The notes: a model not told the origin generated them from the sequence alone. 64,000 nucleotides of DNA from an uncultured Flavobacteriales bacterium (GCA_938085105.1 CALKGK010000002.1:1-64000); one strand, 5' to 3'. Shown: positions 43,998 through 53,204, counted from the stretch's first letter. Numbers and translations are program-made.

Positions 43998-45355
43998 CAC
44001 TTCTTGGCTTTATCTTCTGTTCCTGATTTTTCTGAGGTCTTGTAATAATCTGGCGGGAAACCGTTGATTTGTCGCCAGAGTTCGTACCACACAAAAACGT
44101 CCTTCAATAGCGTCATACTGTTTGTTCCCGCACCTACACGAAGCGCATCTGGCCAAGCGTGATCTTCAGGGTCGGGCTCTACCAAGATGCGGTATTTCCC
44201 ATTCTCACTGATGAAGTTATCGATGGCAAACACTTTTCCGCCATAAGTACCATAACTCGTATTTGGCCATCCAGAAAATACAATCGCTGGCCACCCGTCA
44301 AATTGGAGCCTTACTTTTTGTCCTTTCTCCATAAGCGGTAGGTCAATCGGACGAATGAACATCGCCACCGCCAAGTCGTACTGCGCCGGCATGATGCTCA
44401 CAATCTCCTCTCCTTCTTTCATGGTCTCGCCGAGTCCGATTTGAATGGCTTTGGTAACATAGCCGTCCTGAGGAGCCGTGATGTAATAAAGTCCTTGACG
44501 AACCGAGTAATTCATGTACTGGTTTTGGAGTTTAGTGACCACCGCCTCAGCATCATACATGTTGGACAAGGCCGTGAATTTCTCCGATTCCGCCTTGGCA
44601 ATTTCCTTTCGGTACTGCGCTTCGATGGAAGTCAATTCCACTTGGGCGTTGATCAACTCATTTTGTGAGGTGAGCAATTTATTTTCAGCAGAAATCATTT
44701 CCGCTTTTGTCTTTTGCAAAGCTTGTTGGCGCTTCTCCAAATCGGTTTGTGATTTCAAGCCTTCCGCAGCCAGTTCTTCCATTCGAATGAGCTGATCTTG
44801 GGCAATTTTGAAATTCAATTGATATGCTTTGAAGTCGATACTATCGCTTGTGATTTTCAGGTTGGCCTGCTTCACTTTGTTTCGAGCTTGCTGCATTTTT
44901 AATCGGCTAGTTTGCACCAATGCATCCACTTGATTGTCTTGTGCCTTGACCTTTTCCATGTAGGATTGAACCGCCATTTCTTTTGCTTTCAACTGCTCAT
45001 CGGTTCTTGCAAGGAGTTGAGGATCGAAGTACTCATCTTTTACCTCAGAGATGAAGAGAATGGTATCTCCCTTGTGCACGAAGTCTCCTTCTTGGACAAA
45101 CCAACGCTCGACTCTTCCGGCAATCACCGAATGGATGGTTTGTGGACGCTGATCTGGTTTGAGGGTAGTTACCTCACCCCGAGCGCGAATATTCTGGGTC
45201 CATGGCAAAAAGAGAATGATCAAAAAAGCGATAAATAAACCTACAAACAGGCGAAGAAGTACATTGCCAGACACTCGTTTCTCAGCGCTATCCAGAGCTG
45301 AAAACTTCTCTTGTTTGATGTGTTTTTTGACATTTAAATCTGAAATATTCAGCAT
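43997..45355 (-). CDS. HlyD-family periplasmic adaptor
   Basis: 452 residues. One TM at about 33-50 (LLRLFVGLFIAFLIILFLPW). Lipoyl-like half motifs flank a long coiled-coil hairpin: SVIAGRVERWFVQEGDFVHKGD (as GRVERWFVQEGDFVHKGD) and ITAPQDGYVTKAIQIGLG. The hairpin spans about 110-290 and is rich in Gln/Glu/Lys. This is the membrane-fusion protein of type I secretion-like systems, linking the ABC protein to TolC. A short C-terminal Trp-rich stretch (VFVWYELWRQINGFPPDYY) is unusual. It starts 51 nt after the ABC gene and overlaps TolC by one base. Confidence 0.92.
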   Translation of the reverse strand: MLNISDLNVKKHIKQEKFSALDSAEKRVSGNVLLRLFVGLFIAFLIILFLPWTQNIRARGEVTTLKPDQRPQTIHSVIAGRVERWFVQEGDFVHKGDTILFISEVKDEYFDPQLLARTDEQLKAKEMAVQSYMEKVKAQDNQVDALVQTSRLKMQQARNKVKQANLKITSDSIDFKAYQLNFKIAQDQLIRMEELAAEGLKSQTDLEKRQQALQKTKAEMISAENKLLTSQNELINAQVELTSIEAQYRKEIAKAESEKFTALSNMYDAEAVVTKLQNQYMNYSVRQGLYYITAPQDGYVTKAIQIGLGETMKEGEEIVSIMPAQYDLAVAMFIRPIDLPLMEKGQKVRLQFDGWPAIVFSGWPNTSYGTYGGKVFAIDNFISENGKYRILVEPDPEDHAWPDALRVGAGTNSMTLLKDVFVWYELWRQINGFPPDYYKTSEKSGTEDKAKK

Positions 45356-45406
45356 GCTACTTGGGTTCTAATTAAAACTACTTTTTTTAAAGTCTTTGAA
45401 ACCATC

Positions 45407-47089
45407 TTAAGAGGCCTTTTCCACGATTCGTCCATCTTTCATCACCACAACTTTATTGGCGGTTTGTAAAAAGAATGGATCTCGTGAGATGACAACCAAA
45501 GACCATTTCTGCTCAGGTGAAGTGAGGAATGAAATGATATCCTTTCGCTCTTCTTCCCTCAGGTTCTCTAAAGGATATTCCAACAAGAGCAACTTGGGCT
45601 TATCTGCAATACTTCGCGCTAAGAGCATTTTTTGAACGGTGCTTTTAGGCAGTTTTGTTCCTTGTGGATCAATGTGCGATTCATAACCATCGGGCAAACT
45701 TTGGATGAATGGCTTCAACCCTAAAGCTTCTACCGCCCACTGTATGTTCTCAAAAGAGGCATTTTTCCTTCCCATTCCGATGTTCTCCAAAACGCTTCCC
45801 TCAAAGAGTTTTTCCTGAGAGAGGTAATCTCCAATCGACGAGCGTAGGTTGCACAGGTTGAGGTTACCCATAGGAAGTCCGTTAAAAGACACTACTCCCT
45901 CTTGTACTTCATAGAGTCCGGCCATGAGCTGAAGCAAGGAGCGTTTTCCTGCACCATTCCCACCCGTAATCACCATGCGATCTCCCGGTTTAAGGTGCAA
46001 GTTAATGTCGCTCAAATTGGGCTTCGATTTCCCTGGATAAAAGAAGGTTACATCGTTTAACTGCAGTTCCATACCGTTCTGACCACAAAGCTCAGAAGTG
46101 CTGTTTCCTGTCTGGTTTTCAAGTGTAAGATCGGTCACCTGCCCTACTTTCTCGAGGGAAGTGAGAACGTCATAAATGGTTTCCAAACTGGCGATCAACT
46201 TCTCCACCGAACTCATAATGAGAAGGATGATGATCTCAGCTGCGACGAACTGACCAATGTTCATGAGCTGTTCCATCACCAAGATTCCACCAATGGCGAG
46301 GAGTCCGAGGGCAACAATCACCTTAAACACGACCATCAAAGAATACTGCTGCACCAAAACCTTAAAGTGGCTCTCGCGATAAGTGAGGTAGTCACCAACG
46401 TGTTTGTTGGTTCGGTCCAAGGGCAAATCCGTTTCTCCTGCCAATTTAAACGTGGTTTCCGTTCTTGCCAATTCCTCCAGCCAGTGCGCGGTTTTGTATT
46501 TGTGTTTCGACTCTTTCAAGCTTGTTTGCAGCCCCCTTTTATACGTAAACTTAAAAATCACTGCAATCAAAACCACCAAAATCAAACTGAACGCCACGAA
46601 GAAGGGGTGATAAAGGGAGAGCAGAATCAAACCAAAAATCACCTGCATGGAAGACGCCGTGAAGTCGATGAGGATCTTTGAAAGACCTTTTTGTACCGAC
46701 ATGATATCAAAAAAGCGGTTCATCAATTCTGGAGCGTAGTGCTTATAAAGTTCCTCCATCTTGATGCGGGGAATCCGGTAGGCAAACTCAAAGGCCGCTC
46801 TACTAAAAATCTTCTGTTGAAGGTTCTCTACAATCCTCAACTGATAAATCTGCAAAGCTCCAGAAATGGCCACACCCAATACAACGATGGCCACAAGGAT
46901 GATCCATGAGGTGTTCATTTGACCACCTTGTATCAAGTTAACAATTGCCTGAATCCCAAGAGGTAAGGATAAGTTGATTAAACCATTGAAAATAGCATAG
47001 GCATAGACGTTTCTGATCTCTCTTTTGTCTGGCTTGAGCAGTTTCCAAAAACGCTGATTGGGCTTTAATACTTCTTCGCTTGATTCCAT
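45407..47089 (-). CDS. ABC exporter (TM plus ATPase domain) with degenerate nucleotide-binding motifs
   Basis: 560 residues. TM exporter domain about 27-310 with six segments; ATPase-type domain about 338-556. Motif by motif, the ATPase domain is degraded. Walker A reads GGNGAGKRS, keeping K382 but with Arg383 where Ser/Thr binds Mg. The Q-loop Gln425 is kept (LSQEKLFEGS). The signature LSGGQ is replaced by LPKST (480-484). Walker B LLLDE is replaced by LLLEY, so the catalytic Glu is Tyr505. The H-loop His is replaced by Arg536 (VVISRDPF). No peptidase domain precedes the TM part. The reading frame is intact, with no sign of a pseudogene. Between TetR and HlyD in one operon, it is the inner-membrane part of the export system, but a homodimer should not hydrolyse ATP. 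Confidence 0.9.
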   Translation of the reverse strand: MESSEEVLKPNQRFWKLLKPDKREIRNVYAYAIFNGLINLSLPLGIQAIVNLIQGGQMNTSWIILVAIVVLGVAISGALQIYQLRIVENLQQKIFSRAAFEFAYRIPRIKMEELYKHYAPELMNRFFDIMSVQKGLSKILIDFTASSMQVIFGLILLSLYHPFFVAFSLILVVLIAVIFKFTYKRGLQTSLKESKHKYKTAHWLEELARTETTFKLAGETDLPLDRTNKHVGDYLTYRESHFKVLVQQYSLMVVFKVIVALGLLAIGGILVMEQLMNIGQFVAAEIIILLIMSSVEKLIASLETIYDVLTSLEKVGQVTDLTLENQTGNSTSELCGQNGMELQLNDVTFFYPGKSKPNLSDINLHLKPGDRMVITGGNGAGKRSLLQLMAGLYEVQEGVVSFNGLPMGNLNLCNLRSSIGDYLSQEKLFEGSVLENIGMGRKNASFENIQWAVEALGLKPFIQSLPDGYESHIDPQGTKLPKSTVQKMLLARSIADKPKLLLLEYPLENLREEERKDIISFLTSPEQKWSLVVISRDPFFLQTANKVVVMKDGRIVEKAS

Positions 47090-47769
47090 TATGATGCTTT
47101 AATGAGGGTCAATACCATGTTCTGGTAGTACTTTGTAATTCCTTTTTCTCCGCAAACCACGTCGGTCAATCTCGGTAAGTGTTCTGCAAAAAAGTGTTGA
47201 TGATTTGCCCCTTCAATCACTGTTGTGACCAGCATGTGGGGGTATTTGTATTCGGGTTGAATCTCTAAAATGATTTTCCCGATCAACTCTACAAGATCTT
47301 TATAACTGGTGTAAACACCTTGATCGTTGATTTCGTCTACCTGTTTATTGAGGTATGCTTTGGAAGATTCTGCTACTACCAAATGGTAGAGTTTCTGCTC
47401 ATCGATGTGTGGAAATTGGATATCCACCTCATGCACCCCCAAAGCCACATCCAAAGCTCGCATTAACCGCTCTTCCGCTGAAGGAACGTTGGCCGTAGCA
47501 AAAAGAATGCGGTACTGAACCCAGGCCCAATACCAAGCAGTAAGATAAAGGAGTAATTTGTGTTTGCTCTCGAAGTAGCGGTAAACCGAAGCTTCTGTGC
47601 TCCCAATTGATTTCGCCAGCTTTTTAAAGGTGAAACTTTCGAAGCCCATCTCGCTGATTAACTCAATGCTTCCACTGATGATGCGCTGACCAAGGTCGCT
47701 AGACTCTGGGTTCTTGAGGTAAATGCTGTCGTTCACCTGCAAACGTAAATTGGCATACAATCCATCCAT
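47089..47769 (-). CDS. TetR/AcrR-family transcriptional regulator
   Basis: 226 residues from the ATG at 47769; upstream in-frame starts would extend into the promoter. N-terminal HTH (about 25-70): LGQRIISGSIELISEMGFESFTFKKLAKSIGSTEASVYRYFESKHKLLLYL (key parts GFESFTFKKLAKSIGSTEAS and VYRYFESKHKLL). The helical C-terminal ligand domain contains several Trp, Tyr and His. The stop overlaps the ABC start by one base (TAATG). As first gene of the export operon, with an inverted repeat around its promoter, it most likely represses its own operon and responds to a ligand. Confidence 0.92.
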   Translation of the reverse strand: MDGLYANLRLQVNDSIYLKNPESSDLGQRIISGSIELISEMGFESFTFKKLAKSIGSTEASVYRYFESKHKLLLYLTAWYWAWVQYRILFATANVPSAEERLMRALDVALGVHEVDIQFPHIDEQKLYHLVVAESSKAYLNKQVDEINDQGVYTSYKDLVELIGKIILEIQPEYKYPHMLVTTVIEGANHQHFFAEHLPRLTDVVCGEKGITKYYQNMVLTLIKAS

Positions 47770-47772
47770 AAT

Positions 47773-47809
47773 GATAGTAACGATCGGCAAATATAATAGC
47801 ATTACTATC
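47773..47809. promoter_or_regulatory. Putative TetR operator (perfect inverted repeat) spanning the export-operon promoter
   Basis: GATAGTAA (47773-47780) and TTACTATC (47802-47809) are perfect inverted repeats 21 bp apart. A third half-site, TCACTATC, lies further upstream at about 47823-47830. The -7 element TATATTTG on the minus strand (47795 to 47788) sits between the two perfect half-sites. Confidence 0.65.
47788..47795 (-). promoter_or_regulatory. -7 element of TetR-ABC-HlyD-TolC operon
   Basis: TATATTTG on the minus strand, full TAnnTTTG match, 18 nt before the TetR ATG at 47769, enclosed by the inverted repeat described for 47773-47809. Confidence 0.6.
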
Positions 47810-47832
47810 GCTTTTGTTCGCTTCACTATCAA

Positions 47833-48225
47833 ATAAACGTTAAAAGACTGTTTTTATAATGGGTACAGCAAGGTTTCGGTGCTTTCTAAGCGCTCATGAA
47901 CCGTCGTAAAGGACTGTAAATTGAAAGATTTTCTTGATGAATGCTCGTCAACGTACTGATCATCAAGAAAGCGAAAATTGAAGCTGGACTTAAGCCAATG
48001 CTTCTCGATGAACCCGTTTTTCGACATATTTCGAATTCATGATTCGGAGTATACCCATATAGTGGCCTTGAGGTCACTTTACAACACAAAACAGGAAGCT
48101 GCAAAACGTAAGTTGTATCTGCATCAAGCCGGCTCAGAAAATAGCATTTCAGCATACATAATAACGTTCACACCTTTGCGTTGATAAAATAATCTCACCC
48201 CTCCCTCCCAAGACAAGCACATTTC
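47833..48225. other. Gene-free interval with an 11-bp inverted repeat
   Basis: No credible gene on either strand between the TetR promoter and the TPR gene promoter. The only structure seen is TTTCTTGATGA (47930-47940) and its exact complement TCATCAAGAAA (47960-47970), spacer 19 nt. Confidence 0.6.
47930..47970. repeat. Perfect 11-bp inverted repeat
   Basis: Arms TTTCTTGATGA and TCATCAAGAAA with a 19-nt spacer, in a gene-free region. It could be a protein-binding site or RNA hairpin; there is no T-run for a terminator. Confidence 0.7.
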
Positions 48226-48233
48226 TACCTTTA
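48226..48233 (+). promoter_or_regulatory. Possible -7 element of TPR gene
   Basis: TACCTTTA, one base off TAnnTTTG, 79 nt before the ATG at 48313. A leader of about 75 nt would result. Confidence 0.35.
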
Positions 48234-48312
48234 GTACGTTCGAATTGAAGAAGGTTTTCCCAAGCCAAAATGAACAAGGGAACGATTCTTGAATAAAGTT
48301 GCATACACGAAC

Positions 48313-51300
48313 ATGACCTGGAAACACATGATCAAATTATTTCATTTTGCCCTTTTATTTCTCCTTTGCGGACTAGCCATTGGTCCGAGTGCCCTTCAAG
48401 CGCAGCAAACAGAAATTTTCACCAACGAGCACCGATTTTATCGGGAGGCGATGGATCTTTTCGATAAAGAAAAATACGCCGCGGCCCAAAAAGGCTTTGA
48501 GCGATACATGGAACTATCGCCTGATCGACATTTGGAACAACACATCAACGCAGAGTACCACGCTGCCCTTTGTGCTTTGTACCTCTTTCACAAGGATGCA
48601 GAGTTTCGCTTGGAGCAATTCGTTCTCAAGCATCCCGAGAGTCCGTGGGTAAGAAAAGTGTACTTCGAACTCGCCACCTATAACTACAAAAAAAAGAGCT
48701 ACAAAAAAGCATTGGAGTGGTTTGAATCTGTTGATCCACGCGACCTCAATGCAAAGCAGACCCTTGAATTTCATTACAAAAGAGGTCATGCCTTATTCAT
48801 GAAAGGACGAGTGGATGAAGCTCGAACCGATTTTTTCGCAGTGAAAGATGAGCCTGGGGAATACCAAGCTCCAGCGAATTACTTTTATTCCCACATCGCT
48901 TACGAAAGTGAGCAATGGCAAAATGCCTACGACGGGTTTTCAGCCCTCGCGGAAGACGAAAATTTTGGTCCTGTAGTGCCTTACTACCTCACTCAAATCC
49001 TATACAAACAAGGGAAGTACAGTGAAATGCTGGCCTATGCACCGGCGTTCATCGATTCTACGGCTGATGAGGACATTAAACGCAAACCGGAAATTGCTCA
49101 GCTCATTGGCGACGCTTATTACCGAGAGAACAATTACATCGATGCACTTCCTTATTTGGAGTTCTACCACCAGGAAACCGACAAAGCCGATATATCCCGA
49201 GATGCTTTTTTCCAATTGGGGTATTCGTATTACTCTTTAGGTCAAAACCAAAAAGCCTTGGACAATCTCAACGAGGCGTCCCAAGGAGAAGACCTGCTCG
49301 CTCAAAGCGCCATTTACCATATGGCTGATTGCTATTTGAAGCTCGACCAAAAAACTTACGCTCGTTCTGCTTTCAAAGAAGCCAGTGAAATGGACTTCAG
49401 CATGGAATTGAAGGAAGACGCCTTGTTCAACTACGCTAAATTGGCTTATGAATTGAGCTACAACCCGTTTCATGAAGCTATTACTGCTTTTGAAGAATAT
49501 CTTGTGGTTTATCCAAGTTCCACGCGGTCTGACGAAGCCTATGAATTCCTGCTTCAAGTGTACATGAAGTCGAAAAACTACGAAAAGGCCCTAGCCTCGT
49601 TGGACCGCATTGACAATAAAGACACCCGTACAAAAGAAGCCTATCAAGTGGTGAGTTTTAATCGTGGGGTTGAATTGTTTCGCGCTGGGAAATATGCTGA
49701 AGCTGCGGGATTCTTCGATAAGGTGAGCACCTACCCCGTCAACCCAAAAATCAATGCCGAAGCTCTTTTCTGGAAGGGAGAACTGGCCTACAACAGTCAG
49801 AAATACTCCCAAGCCTTGGGGTATTACAACGCCTTCCTTCAAGAACCGGGAAGCTACAACAGCAACTTCTACCACCTCGCCAACTACGGAGCTGGTTATG
49901 CTCTGTTCAAGCAAGAGAAATACATCGATGCAAGCAGTGCGTTTCGCAAGTTTGTAGACACCAACAATTTGAACGACGACAAAAAGCAAAACGACGCACT
50001 CTTGAGGGTGGCCGATTGCTTTTACGTTTCGAAGAGCTACGATCAAGCCATTACCTACTACGAACGCGCCATGAGTTTGCAAGGCGCCAATCAAGACTAT
50101 GCATTTTACCAAAAAGCCATCTGCTTTGGTTTGATGGGCAACAAGAACAAGAAAATCGAAGTATTGAAAGCCCTTCTTGAAGATCAAGATGGAAGTAAAT
50201 TTACCGCAGACGCGAAGTTTGAGCTTGCCAAGACTTACCTCTCCATGGACAATTATAACATGGCCAAGGTATACTACGATACAATCTTGAACGAACACGG
50301 TACGAGTCAGTACTTGAAGCACAGTTTAGTCGACCTCTGTTTGATTGAAGTAAAGCGCGGTAATAACGACGAAGCCCTAGCCCTTTGGAACAGAATTAAG
50401 GTAGAATACCCAACCGATCAAGTGGCTTTGGACGCTTACAACCTCGTTGAGCCTCTGCTCATTGAAAACGGTTTACTTAGTGACCTTCCTCCTGCCGTGA
50501 GTGTGAGCGATGACGACATCGAACAAAAGATATTCCGTGCGGCAGAAGACTACGCCATCACAGGAGATTGCAACAACGCCATCCGAAAACTGGAAGAATA
50601 CTTGGTGAAATATCAACCCGGCTACTACGCCACTTCCGCCAACTACTATCTTGGAAATTGCTACTTCGAAAGCAATGAACTTGAGAAAAGTTTGAACGCA
50701 TTCAACTATGTCATCTCCCAACCTGTGAGCGACTATTCTGAAGAAGCATTGGTGGCTGCGGCAACCATGAATTATAACAAGAAAAACTACCAACAAGCGC
50801 TCAACCACTACATCGAATTGGAAAACCTCGCCCGTTTGAAAAACAATGTATTGGAAGCACAAATTGGTCAGATGCGCTGCCATTATCTGCTCGGACAAAA
50901 AGACGATGCCTTGGAGTATGCCGAAAAGGTGATTAGCAATGAGAACACTCCAGAGAACATTAAGATCACCGCTTATTTGTGGCGTGGAAGAATTCGTTTC
51001 GACCGTTCACTTTGGGATGAAGCCTATTACGACTTTGCTGAAGTGGTGAAAACCGGAGGTGAAAAGGCGGCTGAAGCCAAGTACAAGATGTGTGAAATTG
51101 CCTACAACAAAGGCGCTTATGAAGCAGCTGAAAAAGAAATCTTCCAAATGATTGAGAATTTCTCTTCTTACGAAGAATGGAAGTTCAAAAGCTATCTCCT
51201 CTTGTCTGACGTCTATGTTGGAATGGAAGACCTCTTCCAAGCAAGGGCGACACTCAACACCATCATTGACAACGTGAGTGAAGCTTGGGTAGTGGACAGT

Positions 51301-51438
51301 GCCAAGCAAAAACTCGCGGCACTCGACCAACAGGAGTCGGATCAACAAAACGAAGATCAAAACCGAGAAATCGAAATCAACCTGCAAGGTGAAGAAGACG
51401 ATAACAAAAGCATTGAAGACGATGAAGACAAGCAATAA
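48313..51438 (+). CDS. Large periplasmic tetratricopeptide-repeat protein
   Basis: 1041 residues from the ATG at 48313; the ATG at 48328 is also possible, and both give the same signal peptide (LFHFALLFLLCGLAIGPSALQAQ, in parts LFHFALLFLLCG, PSALQAQ). Almost the whole mature protein consists of TPR units of about 34 residues, recognisable by YAAAQKGFERYMEL, KALDNLNEAS, YAEAAGFFDKV, YSQALGYYNAFL, YDQAITYYERAM and YQQALNHYIEL. The C-terminus is Glu/Asp/Gln-rich. TPR arrays are scaffolds for protein complexes. It overlaps the next gene by 17 nt in another frame, so it and the outer-membrane barrel are co-expressed and probably work together at the cell envelope. Confidence 0.88.
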   Translation: MTWKHMIKLFHFALLFLLCGLAIGPSALQAQQTEIFTNEHRFYREAMDLFDKEKYAAAQKGFERYMELSPDRHLEQHINAEYHAALCALYLFHKDAEFRLEQFVLKHPESPWVRKVYFELATYNYKKKSYKKALEWFESVDPRDLNAKQTLEFHYKRGHALFMKGRVDEARTDFFAVKDEPGEYQAPANYFYSHIAYESEQWQNAYDGFSALAEDENFGPVVPYYLTQILYKQGKYSEMLAYAPAFIDSTADEDIKRKPEIAQLIGDAYYRENNYIDALPYLEFYHQETDKADISRDAFFQLGYSYYSLGQNQKALDNLNEASQGEDLLAQSAIYHMADCYLKLDQKTYARSAFKEASEMDFSMELKEDALFNYAKLAYELSYNPFHEAITAFEEYLVVYPSSTRSDEAYEFLLQVYMKSKNYEKALASLDRIDNKDTRTKEAYQVVSFNRGVELFRAGKYAEAAGFFDKVSTYPVNPKINAEALFWKGELAYNSQKYSQALGYYNAFLQEPGSYNSNFYHLANYGAGYALFKQEKYIDASSAFRKFVDTNNLNDDKKQNDALLRVADCFYVSKSYDQAITYYERAMSLQGANQDYAFYQKAICFGLMGNKNKKIEVLKALLEDQDGSKFTADAKFELAKTYLSMDNYNMAKVYYDTILNEHGTSQYLKHSLVDLCLIEVKRGNNDEALALWNRIKVEYPTDQVALDAYNLVEPLLIENGLLSDLPPAVSVSDDDIEQKIFRAAEDYAITGDCNNAIRKLEEYLVKYQPGYYATSANYYLGNCYFESNELEKSLNAFNYVISQPVSDYSEEALVAAATMNYNKKNYQQALNHYIELENLARLKNNVLEAQIGQMRCHYLLGQKDDALEYAEKVISNENTPENIKITAYLWRGRIRFDRSLWDEAYYDFAEVVKTGGEKAAEAKYKMCEIAYNKGAYEAAEKEIFQMIENFSSYEEWKFKSYLLLSDVYVGMEDLFQARATLNTIIDNVSEAWVVDSAKQKLAALDQQESDQQNEDQNREIEINLQGEEDDNKSIEDDEDKQ

Positions 51439-53176
51439 GAACCTAGTAAGCGCTGCATGTTTCATCTTGCTCGCCCTCTTTTCATTCGAAAGTAAAGCCC
51501 AAGATAGTTTGAGCATGGACGTTACCTTTCAAGGTGACCTTGTGATCTTTCTGAAAGACGCTAACAAGCTATCCAACTGGCCCGAGCCCATAGAGTCGAT
51601 TGTGGAAATTCCCACCATCAAATACTCCCTCATTCCCAACAAGCAACAGGTGAACATCAATCCCGAAGCCATTGAAGCTGTTAAAGTTAATGTCGAACCA
51701 CGATTGAAGAAGTTGTACCGAGGCTACATGAAAGCCGGTTTTGGACTCTACACCACTCCTTTGGTGGACTTCTATTACACTGATGGAAGGTCGAGACAAG
51801 GAACTTGGGGGCTTCGATATGAGCATTTAAGTTCGGCAGGTGGAGTGGCTGCTGATGACAGTATTCCAGATTCCTTTTCGAAAAATGAAATCAACCTTTG
51901 GGGGCGACGCTTCCTTAAAAAGCATGCTTTGCAAGGAGATTTTAAATGGGACCGTGATGTAGTGAATTACTACGGTTTTAATCCCGATGTGAACCCAGTG
52001 AGCGTGAGCGATTTTGAAGAACAACGCTTCAACTTTGTTGGGGGAAAGGTGAACCTCAAGAGCTATTACCGCGATTCCAGTAAGATGAACTATGACGCTA
52101 CCGTTGGCTTTTTCAACTTCAGAGACAAGCTGGAGAGCAACGAGAACAATTTGGACTTGAGGATTCACGGTCGGAAATTTGTAAACACCGAGCTCATTAG
52201 TGTGGATTTTGGTTTGAATTACGATCAATATGAGTTTGTGAGCCTTGAAAACTCGCAAGATAAACCTCGAAAGGTAAATTCACTCGTCTCCCTCGAGCCA
52301 CGTGCAACTACCATTCGCGATAACTGGAGGGTCTCTGTTGGGATGGGACTTTGGGTAGATATGCGCGAAGAGGAGCCCTTCTATTTCAAACCCTTAGTGG
52401 AAGCAGAATACAGTCTTTTGGACGACCTCTTCATTCCTTATGCCGGTGTGGGAGGTGAAGTGATTCAAAACACTTACCGAAGCATTACGGAGCAAAACCC
52501 TTGGGTGCTTTCGGAGTACGAACAAATGAACACCAACCAAAAGAGTACCATGTTTGGAGGTATTCGAGGAACGATTTCGTCGAGTACCAGTTTTAATGCA
52601 CGCATTAGCCGCACTCGCTATGAGAACTTTCTATACTTTGTGAATGATAGTACCTTCACTGGAGGTACATTAACTGATGGTAAACCGCAAGTTGATTTTG
52701 GAGTGGGGAATGCTTTCAACACCATTTACGACGACCTCACGGTGGTGAATTTGAGTGGTGAAGTGAGCATCAACAGCGAAGACCGTCTCAAACTCTTCGC
52801 CCGAGGAGACTACTTCCTCTACTCTACTGAGGTTGAGGACTACGCTTGGTACCAGCCTACTACCCAACTTACCTTAAGTGCAAGCTACAATCTGCGCGAC
52901 AAACTCATGATCAAGGCCGATGTGTTTACGGTTGGTCAACGAAAAGCAAAAAGCATCCTCGCTTTGGAAGAAGATCAGGAAATTGGACAGTCTGGTTACA
53001 CGGTCATTAACTTGAAAGGGTATGTTGATGCGAATTTGGGCTTTGAGTATCGTTATACTAAGCGTTTGAGTGCTTGGGTTCAGTTCAACAACTTCTTGGC
53101 GAGCAGGTATGTTTCGTTTACGCCGTTTGCGGCGCAGCGCTTTAATGCGATGATGGGGGTGAGCTACGCTTTTTAG
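51422..53176 (+). CDS. Outer-membrane beta-barrel protein (TonB-receptor-like barrel without plug)
   Basis: 584 residues from the ATG at 51422, chosen because it gives a signal peptide (LVSAACFILLALFSFESKAQ); it overlaps the TPR gene by 17 nt. The N-terminal 70 residues are a short periplasmic segment. The rest shows many amphipathic strands of receptor-barrel type (YMKAGFGLYTTPLVDFYY, TWGLRYEHLSS, LGFEYRYTKRLSAWVQFNNFL) and ends with a terminal Phe (MMGVSYAF). There is no plug domain and no TonB box, so it is not a canonical TonB-dependent transporter. Its partner is probably the upstream TPR protein. A strong terminator follows. Confidence 0.8.
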   Translation: MKTSNKNLVSAACFILLALFSFESKAQDSLSMDVTFQGDLVIFLKDANKLSNWPEPIESIVEIPTIKYSLIPNKQQVNINPEAIEAVKVNVEPRLKKLYRGYMKAGFGLYTTPLVDFYYTDGRSRQGTWGLRYEHLSSAGGVAADDSIPDSFSKNEINLWGRRFLKKHALQGDFKWDRDVVNYYGFNPDVNPVSVSDFEEQRFNFVGGKVNLKSYYRDSSKMNYDATVGFFNFRDKLESNENNLDLRIHGRKFVNTELISVDFGLNYDQYEFVSLENSQDKPRKVNSLVSLEPRATTIRDNWRVSVGMGLWVDMREEEPFYFKPLVEAEYSLLDDLFIPYAGVGGEVIQNTYRSITEQNPWVLSEYEQMNTNQKSTMFGGIRGTISSSTSFNARISRTRYENFLYFVNDSTFTGGTLTDGKPQVDFGVGNAFNTIYDDLTVVNLSGEVSINSEDRLKLFARGDYFLYSTEVEDYAWYQPTTQLTLSASYNLRDKLMIKADVFTVGQRKAKSILALEEDQEIGQSGYTVINLKGYVDANLGFEYRYTKRLSAWVQFNNFLASRYVSFTPFAAQRFNAMMGVSYAF

Positions 53177-53204
53177 GAGGGGTTCGCTACGCTAGTTTTT
53201 TGGA

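Noticed and set aside
45407-47089. That the odd ATPase motifs come from a frameshift
   Set aside because: Q-loop, strand order and C-terminal VVVMKDGRIVE stay in register before and after the altered motifs, so these are substitutions in an intact frame.
47886-48184. Short open frames on both strands between the TetR and TPR genes
   Set aside because: No recognisable domain, no promoter or conserved start, and they overlap each other on opposite strands.
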